16,071 nucleotides of DNA from JASEJA01 sp038872535 (GTDB lineage Archaea > Thermoproteota > Bathyarchaeia > Bathyarchaeales > Bathycorpusculaceae). Positions 13,416-16,071 of this stretch are shown here, one piece after another. Every line of letters starts with the position of its first letter. The first letter of the stretch is position 1. The notes beneath the pieces were generated by a model, which worked only from the letters and a program-made list of their open reading frames with translations, searched no databases and was not told the origin of the DNA. The stretch lies in assembly GCA_038872535.1 (NCBI GenBank), contig JAVZJY010000027.1, positions 1 to 16,071 on the forward strand, in the 5' to 3' direction. Both the position numbers and the translations under genes were made by a program.

Positions 13416-13634
13416 TTGAGCGAACAAATCCTTCAAGCTTGCAAAGAATTAATTGACGACGCAAAAATGGGTTGCGCCGACCTCGTTTTTAAAGAGATAT
13501 GCCTTGAAATTTTGTCAAGGGCACGTTCTGTGCTGACTGAAAAACAGTTTAAACAGTTAGTTGCCCACGCAGCTGAAAGAATGAAAGAAAAGGTTCCTTT
13601 TGAAATACAGCAAGAGTTAATGGCTCACGGATAA
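13416..13634 (+). CDS. Small helical protein of unknown function
   Basis: From the TTG at 13416 the product has 72 residues. It reads as two or three amphipathic helices: MSEQILQACKELIDDAKMG, LVFKEICLEILSRARSVL and TEKQFKQLVAHAAERMKEKV, then FEIQQELMAHG. There are two cysteines (near residues 9 and 20, the latter in MGCADLV) and one in the second helix (EICLEIL), with no zinc-binding spacing. I do not recognise a family. Clean codon use, a good promoter and a Shine-Dalgarno site make it a real gene. It is divergent from mrp (about 150 bases) and convergent with the adenosine-specific kinase gene. Protein-protein interaction is a guess only. Confidence 0.7.
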   Translation: MSEQILQACKELIDDAKMGCADLVFKEICLEILSRARSVLTEKQFKQLVAHAAERMKEKVPFEIQQELMAHG

Positions 13635-13704
13635 AGCGTAAAGGCTAATGTTACTGTACCATTTAAAACTTGAAACAACGCTGAATCCAAGGCGATTTTC
13701 ACTC

Positions 13705-13720
13705 TGCGCCGGCTTTTTAT
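13705..13720 (+). terminator. T-run terminator between convergent genes
   Basis: GCGCCGGCTTTTTATT follows the small helical protein gene by about 70 bases, with a GC-rich palindromic patch before a T run. It may serve the rightward gene; the stem is short. Confidence 0.3.
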
Positions 13721-13729
13721 TATAACCGC

Positions 13730-14218
13730 TTACTTTAGCTTATAGCCAATTTTCCTTAGGAATTCTTTTCTCATCCTAATATCCTCTTCGTTTTCTATTC
13801 CTTTGCTTTTTAGCCCATCAATGACGCCAACAACTCCTCTGCCGTTCTCAGTCTCTGCAATTACAACTTCCAGAGGGTTGGCTGTAGCGGCATAAATTGT
13901 GCAAACTTCTGGAACCTTTTTAATCTTGTCTAAAACGTTTATGGGATAAGCATTTTTTATGAAAATTATAAAGCTGTGGCCGCATGCGATTTCTAAGGCT
14001 TTTTCGGCTGCCAATTGCCTCAATTCCTCATCATTTCCCTCATGCCTTACAAGACATGGTCCGGAGCTTTCGCAGAAACCTATTCCAAATTTTATGTTCG
14101 GAACAGAGTCCACAAGAGCCTCATAAAGGTCTTCAACTGTTTTGATGAAGTGGGCCATGCCAAAGATTACGTTACAACCTTCTGGCACTTGGATTTTCAC
14201 TGTTTTAAATTCAAGCAT
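13730..14218 (-). CDS. Adenosine-specific kinase family protein (COG1839/PF04008)
   Basis: The 162-residue product matches the archaeal family named adenosine-specific kinase. The family name rests on structural and ligand evidence; physiological activity is not well established. Recognisable stretches are the opening VKIQVPEGCNVIFGMAHFIK (7-26), FGIGFCESSGPCLVRHEGND (44-63), ACGHSFIIFIKNAYPINVL (78-96) and CTIYAATANPLEVVIAE (106-122), then GRGVVGVIDG (126-135). No signal peptide or membrane segment is present. GGTGAT lies 6 bases before the ATG. The MFS transporter gene upstream ends 45 bases away on the same strand, so co-transcription is likely. Transport and salvage of a nucleoside would be a tidy link, but that is inference. 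Confidence 0.86.
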   Translation of the reverse strand: MLEFKTVKIQVPEGCNVIFGMAHFIKTVEDLYEALVDSVPNIKFGIGFCESSGPCLVRHEGNDEELRQLAAEKALEIACGHSFIIFIKNAYPINVLDKIKKVPEVCTIYAATANPLEVVIAETENGRGVVGVIDGLKSKGIENEEDIRMRKEFLRKIGYKLK

Positions 14219-14263
14219 TAGAAATCACCAGATGCCAATTTAGCCCAAACTTGTTTTTAAGAT

Positions 14264-15547
14264 TTAAGCAGTTTTTTGTTTTTTGCTTGCAACTTTTAAA
14301 GCGAAAAGCACTGTGCCAGATGCGGCTAGAATGGATGATGCATAAAAAGTGTTCACATATGCCACGTAAGGGGTTAGACCAAAAATTTTTGTTTGAACAT
14401 CTGCAAGAGGTCCGCCAACCAGAAAACCTGCTGGACCCCAACCTAATGCCATTACAGTGTTGTATCTGCTAAATAACCTGCCTCTTTCGTTTTCTGGTAT
14501 TATGTCTCCGGCGAAGGCGAATCCAACCGTCTGAATTGTCCAAAAGCCTATGCCGTTTAATCCATAAATTATTGCCATGCCTAAAACGTTTGAGGCTAAA
14601 TGATAAAAGGATGGAGTTATGATTGCCAAAATTAATCCAGTAAAAAGAACGGAGGCTCTTCCAATTCTATCTGCAAGCCATCCTGAAAGCAAGCTTGTTA
14701 ACATTCCGCCTAAAGTCCAAGCTGTTAGTATGAGGCTCATTTCCGAGTCGCTCACGTTTAAGCCTTCAGGAAGTTTAATGAAAAGTAGAAAAACCTGGTT
14801 TACGCATGACGTACCAATCACTATTATTATGAGTGATAGAAGGAACCACTTGTAAATTTGGCTGTTTTCGCTTTTTACAGAAGTTTCACTTTTTTTGTTT
14901 TTTGCAATAACCTCCTTGGTTTTTATGTTAGTCTTTTCTGTAAACATTGATGTTATCCACATTATTGTTGCGCTGGCAACAAGCATGGCAATGACTATGT
15001 AGAATATTGTTCCTTGGCGGAAGCCTTCTCCGTTGTTGTATAGGAATCCTGCGAAAAATATTCCAATCATTCTTCCCAATGATGCAATAAAGTTGAGTGC
15101 GCCGACTATTCCGCCGCGTGTTTTAGATGTAGTCATGTCTGTTAACAGTGCAGCCCATCCCACATCTGACATGGACCAAAAGAATTCAAGGAAAGAAAGC
15201 CCGACAATCAGTGAAACTCCAGCTGAAAAGTTGGCTTGCACATTTATCAAAGACTTGTGTATTAGGAAAACGATTAAGTATGTAGCGGCAGCTATGGATT
15301 CCCCTGCGATTATAAGTTTCGCCCTAAGCTTATAGCGATCTGATATTTTTCCCCACAGCAAGTTTTGACCCAAAGCCGAAGAAACCATGTTAAACGTGCC
15401 AAGCAAAGTTGTTGAAGTAACAGTTTGCATAAGGTCAAAAAGGTAATTTATCATGAAAGTGTAAAATATGCCTCTCCTAACAAAACACAAAAACTGAAAA
15501 AGCCCCAAATTAAGAAACACAAATTTTCGAGTCTTCTGAAGCTCCAA
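14264..15547 (-). CDS. Major facilitator superfamily transporter
   Basis: A 427-residue polytopic membrane protein with about twelve hydrophobic helices in two halves, joined by a Lys/Ser/Glu-rich cytoplasmic loop (about 203-232). MFS motif A is visible after helix 2 as GKISDRYKLRAK (66-77) and in the second half as GWLADRIGR (289-297). The stretch FAGDIIPENERGRLFSRYN is also family-typical. Substrate cannot be told. The start is a TTG, supported by AAGGAGAAG with a suitable spacing; no nearby ATG is in frame. It heads a leftward unit with the adenosine-specific kinase family gene. A drug or metabolite exporter is the default reading for this branch, but nucleoside uptake is possible given the neighbour. 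Confidence 0.9.
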   Translation of the reverse strand: MELQKTRKFVFLNLGLFQFLCFVRRGIFYTFMINYLFDLMQTVTSTTLLGTFNMVSSALGQNLLWGKISDRYKLRAKLIIAGESIAAATYLIVFLIHKSLINVQANFSAGVSLIVGLSFLEFFWSMSDVGWAALLTDMTTSKTRGGIVGALNFIASLGRMIGIFFAGFLYNNGEGFRQGTIFYIVIAMLVASATIMWITSMFTEKTNIKTKEVIAKNKKSETSVKSENSQIYKWFLLSLIIIVIGTSCVNQVFLLFIKLPEGLNVSDSEMSLILTAWTLGGMLTSLLSGWLADRIGRASVLFTGLILAIITPSFYHLASNVLGMAIIYGLNGIGFWTIQTVGFAFAGDIIPENERGRLFSRYNTVMALGWGPAGFLVGGPLADVQTKIFGLTPYVAYVNTFYASSILAASGTVLFALKVASKKQKTA

Positions 15548-15624
15548 ATTTGCTTCTCCTTTTCGAAGGTCAATGTAAAAGCAATGACGACTCTAAAGCC
15601 TTTTCGCCACAGAATTAAACAAAA

Positions 15625-15648
15625 CCTAAATATTATGCAAAATAAAAG
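15625..15648. promoter_or_regulatory. Divergent promoter elements for the tRNA and the MFS gene
   Basis: On the minus strand AATATTTAGG (15634-15625) is TATA-like, about 80 bases before the MFS start. On the plus strand AATAAAAG (15641-15648) lies 21-28 bases before the tRNA. Both are reasonable placements but weak in sequence. Confidence 0.3.
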
Positions 15649-15668
15649 CAACTTATACCAGCACACAT

Positions 15669-15743
15669 GGGCCGGTAGTTCAGTTTGGTATGAACGCCTG
15701 ACTTGCACTCAGGAGGTCGGGGGTTCAAATCCCCCCCGGTCCA
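15669..15743 (+). tRNA. tRNA-Ala (anticodon UGC)
   Basis: A 75-base gene that folds into a full cloverleaf: acceptor GGGCCGG/CCGGTCC with a G3-U70 pair, the alanine identity element; D arm GTTC/GAAC; anticodon stem CCTGA/TCAGG with loop CTTGCAC and anticodon TGC at 15704-15706; 5-base variable region AGGTC; T arm GGGGG/CCCCC with loop TTCAAAT. The discriminator is A73. The CCA tail is not encoded and no intron is present. Confidence 0.97.
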
Positions 15744-15831
15744 TTAATGTTTACGAGCATTGGATTATCTGGCGTATAGCTGAGTTAAGGTTAAGTTTGG
15801 CAACGGCGTATGTAAGTGAAGTGAATTGTTT

Positions 15832-16071
15832 ATGCGGATAAAATATTTTAGGGCTCCCGACGTCAAAAAACGTGTTGATGAAATTGCTGACGCTCTTGAA
15901 TTTTTTAATGTTGTGCCACAGTTTGTGTATTGTGTAAGGAGTAAGGGTTCAAAGTCGAGGCGAACTGTTGCCCGCATACATGGTTTAGGTAAAATTTGGC
16001 AAGAAGCTCTTAATCTTCCCCCATCTTACATAATCGAAGTAATTTCTGAACGATTTGATAATCTGTCTGAG
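15832..16071 (+). CDS. Predicted metallopeptidase (COG4900-like), 3' end beyond the window
   Basis: An ATG at 15832 opens a frame of 80 codons that runs off the right edge. The protein starts MRIKYFRAPDVKKRVDEIAD. Further in it has ARIHGLGKIWQEALNLPPSY (about 51-70) and then IIEVISERFDNLSE, a layout I associate with archaeal and phage-type predicted metallopeptidases whose zinc-binding HExxH motif comes shortly after this point. That motif is outside the window, so the call is provisional. The ribosome site is weak (AAGTGAAGTGA). An in-frame TTG two codons upstream is an alternative start. It lies 88 bases after tRNA-Ala on the same strand and may be co-transcribed with it. Confidence 0.6.
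   Translation, partial: MRIKYFRAPDVKKRVDEIADALEFFNVVPQFVYCVRSKGSKSRRTVARIHGLGKIWQEALNLPPSYIIEVISERFDNLSE

Noticed and set aside
1..16071. CRISPR array, insertion sequence, toxin-antitoxin pair, prophage or replication origin
   Set aside because: I saw no regularly spaced repeats, transposase, integrase, Cas or toxin motifs, or origin-recognition repeats. The tRNA-Ala has no integrase or duplicated 3' end beside it.

Overview
The window comes from an archaeon, most likely of the TACK/Bathyarchaeia side. It carries elongation factor 1-alpha and archaeal-type ribosomal proteins S12 and S7. The EF-1alpha has the GEFEAG...GQTREH segment that crenarchaea and eukaryotes share and euryarchaea lack. 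Several genes follow archaeal-looking TATA elements, and there are an archaeal adenosine-specific kinase family gene and a tRNA without an encoded CCA tail. Start codons are a mix of ATG and TTG, often behind a clear Shine-Dalgarno site. Placement to genus cannot be made from sequence reading alone.

Layout. (1) 1-4078, translation block: a broken str-type operon read leftward (S12, S7, then EF-1alpha), interrupted by a DRG-like TGS GTPase on the opposite strand, with a possible truncated gene at the left edge. (2) 4227-5051: a lipoate-protein ligase A-like gene, read rightward and overlapping tail to tail with the next gene. (3) 5041-5816: a leftward winged-helix regulator followed by a small four-helix membrane protein. 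(4) 5817-6222: a 406-base intergenic stretch with two copies of a promoter-like element and a long hairpin. (5) 6223-11813: a rightward envelope block: an exported Met-rich protein, a polytopic membrane protein, an NTF2-like protein, then a tight operon of MacB/FtsX-type ABC permease, ABC ATPase with a zinc-ribbon tail, and membrane-anchored HtrA-type protease. (6) 11971-13262: TrmO and Mrp/NBP35, overlapping and read leftward. (7) 13416-15547: a small helical protein, then an adenosine-specific kinase family gene and an MFS transporter (both leftward). (8) 15669-16071: tRNA-Ala(UGC) and the start of a predicted metallopeptidase gene.

How it fits together: the flanks are housekeeping (translation, tRNA modification, Fe-S cluster handling, lipoylation). 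Region 5041-11813 is the most unusual part. A composite element (AATT, GG, T, AAT, then TGAAAAA..CTTTARTA) occurs three times: divergent from the winged-helix gene, before the Met-rich exported protein, and before the ABC/HtrA operon. This suggests one regulon built around envelope transport and quality control, possibly controlled by the local winged-helix protein. That regulatory link is inference; the repeats themselves can be read directly.

Several starts were moved downstream of the longest open frame because the longest frame runs into promoter-like sequence or lies before a good ribosome binding site (5496 on the minus strand; 6223, 7838, 8453 and 13416 on the plus strand).
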